From: JBFWWW01 sp050245975
Lineage (GTDB): Bacteria > Pseudomonadota > Alphaproteobacteria > Rhizobiales > Hyphomicrobiaceae
DNA: 15,522 nucleotides
Assembly: GCA_050245975.1 (NCBI GenBank)
Contig: JBFWWW010000082.1
Span: 1 to 15,522, forward strand
Reading direction: 5' to 3'
Shown: one piece after another, positions 14,552 through 15,522 of the stretch
How the letters are laid out: each line of letters opens with the position of its first letter
How positions within the stretch are numbered: position 1 is the stretch's first letter
Translations under genes and position numbers: made by a program
The notes under the pieces: model-generated
What the model was told of the DNA's origin: nothing
Databases searched by the model: none
The model's input: the letters and a program-made list of their open reading frames with translations, nothing else

Positions 14552-15522
14552 CACGCTGACCCGACATGGCGGACAGGCCAGCGGATATTCCGTGCGATTT
14601 CGCCTACTCGCCATCGCGCTGCTGCCGACGCTGGTGATCATTCCGTTGCTCGTGACGATCACCGTGCTGCGCTGGAACGCCAAGTTCGACGCCACCTTGA
14701 CTTCGAAGGTCAACGGCGATCTCACCATCGCGCACCAGTATCTGTCGCGCATCCTCGAAACCACGGGCGAACACATCCTGGCGCTCGGCAATTCCACCCG
14801 TTTCCGGGAGGTGCTGACGGGCGGGGAGGATGTAGCGGCATTCCTCGATTCACAGCGCCGCGAGATGGGGCTCGACTTCCTCTACGTTGTCGAGCACGGC
14901 GGCACGGTCCGGGTCTCGGCGCTGACGCCGCCGATGCCGACGCGGCGCACGGACTGGCCCATCATTACGAGCGCGCTGGCGGGCACGTCGGCCACGGCCA
15001 TCGATATCCTGACCAACCAGGAGCTGGGCGCCATCTCGATGCGCCTGGCCCAGCGGGCCGTCCTCGAGCTGGTGCCGACGGCCAACGCCGTGCCAACCGA
15101 CCGCGCACAAGAGGACCGCGGAATGATCGTGCATTCGGCGGCGCCGGTGACGCTCGCCGACGCACGACCCGGTGCGCTTGTCGGCGGGATCCTGCTCAAC
15201 CAGAACCTGGTGTTCATCGATACGATCAACGACCTCGTGTACCAAAAGGAGAGCCTGCCCGCCGGCAGTCAGGGCACGGCCACGCTGTTTCTCGACGATG
15301 TCCGCATCAGCACCAACGTTCGTCTGTTCGAGGGCCGGCGCGCGCTCGGCACGCGTGTGTCCGCAAGCGTGCGCTCCGCCGTGCTCGACCACGGCCGCAC
15401 CTGGCTCGACAGCGCGTTTGTCGTCAACGACTGGTACATCTCCGCCTACGAGCCGATCGTCGACAGCTTCGGCAACCGCATCGGCATGCTGTACGTCGGC
15501 TTCCTGCAGTCGCCGTTCACGA
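14544..15522 (+). CDS. Sensor histidine kinase with a periplasmic Cache domain, partial (N-terminal 326 residues)
   Basis: The frame is open from the ATG at 14544 to the window end, so the second membrane helix, HAMP, dimerisation and ATPase domains are missing. Residues 20-43 are the first membrane helix. Residues 44-326 form a large periplasmic sensor of the double-Cache (Cache_3-Cache_2) type: RILETTGEHILALGNSTRF (69-87), LGLDFLYV-like segment DFLYVVEHGGTVRVSA (111-126), GGILLNQNLVFIDTINDLV (214-232), TLFLDDVRISTNV (247-259), RALGTRVSASVRSAVLDHG (266-284) and IGMLYVGFLQSPF (313-325), the typical end. Cache sensors bind small ligands such as organic acids or amino acids. It overlaps the regulator gene by ATGTCTGA, so it is almost surely its partner. 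That it is a kinase is inferred from this pairing and domain order. Confidence 0.85.
   Translation, partial: MSDTLTRHGGQASGYSVRFRLLAIALLPTLVIIPLLVTITVLRWNAKFDATLTSKVNGDLTIAHQYLSRILETTGEHILALGNSTRFREVLTGGEDVAAFLDSQRREMGLDFLYVVEHGGTVRVSALTPPMPTRRTDWPIITSALAGTSATAIDILTNQELGAISMRLAQRAVLELVPTANAVPTDRAQEDRGMIVHSAAPVTLADARPGALVGGILLNQNLVFIDTINDLVYQKESLPAGSQGTATLFLDDVRISTNVRLFEGRRALGTRVSASVRSAVLDHGRTWLDSAFVVNDWYISAYEPIVDSFGNRIGMLYVGFLQSPFT

Noticed and set aside
13058..14797. Minus-strand open frame of 579 residues opposite the response regulator
   Set aside because: It covers a regulator with every NtrC motif on the plus strand and has no recognisable domain.

Overview
The window is about 15.5 kb of GC-rich DNA with tightly packed genes and strong G/C preference at third codon positions. 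Protein style (TakP-like TRAP binding proteins, LivK-like binding protein, NtrC-type regulator with a Cache-domain kinase, Mrp joined to DUF971) suggests an alphaproteobacterium, probably Hyphomicrobiales near the Xanthobacteraceae or Nitrobacteraceae. That placement is an inference from protein character, not a database match.

Layout: (1) 1-654, minus: the first 218 codons of a branched-chain amino acid-type ABC binding protein, with a visible promoter and palindromic operator at 718-772. (2) 786-2276, minus: an Mrp/ApbC iron-sulfur carrier ATPase fused to DUF971, the domain order of plastid HCF101. (3) 2456-4990, plus: the small and large permeases (DctQ, DctM) of a TRAP transporter of the mannitol/chloroaromatic/2-oxo acid subclass, ending in a convergent terminator pair. 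(4) 5129-7688, minus: two paralogous TakP-like TRAP binding proteins, each with its own terminator; the second has a good sigma-70-like promoter and a structured leader. (5) 7996-11184, plus: mobA, coupled by ATGA to an exported subtilase-fold protein without a recognisable catalytic triad, then two tandem genes for 38-40 residue exported micropeptides, then moaA. (6) 11250-12907, plus: an EamA-family permease coupled by ATGA to a HpcH/HpaI-type aldolase. (7) 13151-15522, plus: a sigma-54-dependent response regulator overlapping a Cache-domain sensor kinase that runs off the window.

Working together: one TRAP permease pair and two binding proteins point to uptake of 2-oxo acids or related organic acids. 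The EamA-aldolase pair points to 2-oxo acid aldol chemistry with transport. MoaA and MobA are the first and a late step of molybdenum cofactor synthesis (cyclic pyranopterin monophosphate formation and GMP attachment). The most unusual stretch is between mobA and moaA: an apparently inactive exported subtilase-fold protein beside a duplicated pair of tiny secreted peptides whose signal sequences are identical despite silent DNA divergence. I see no tRNA, rRNA, CRISPR array, insertion sequence or prophage gene.
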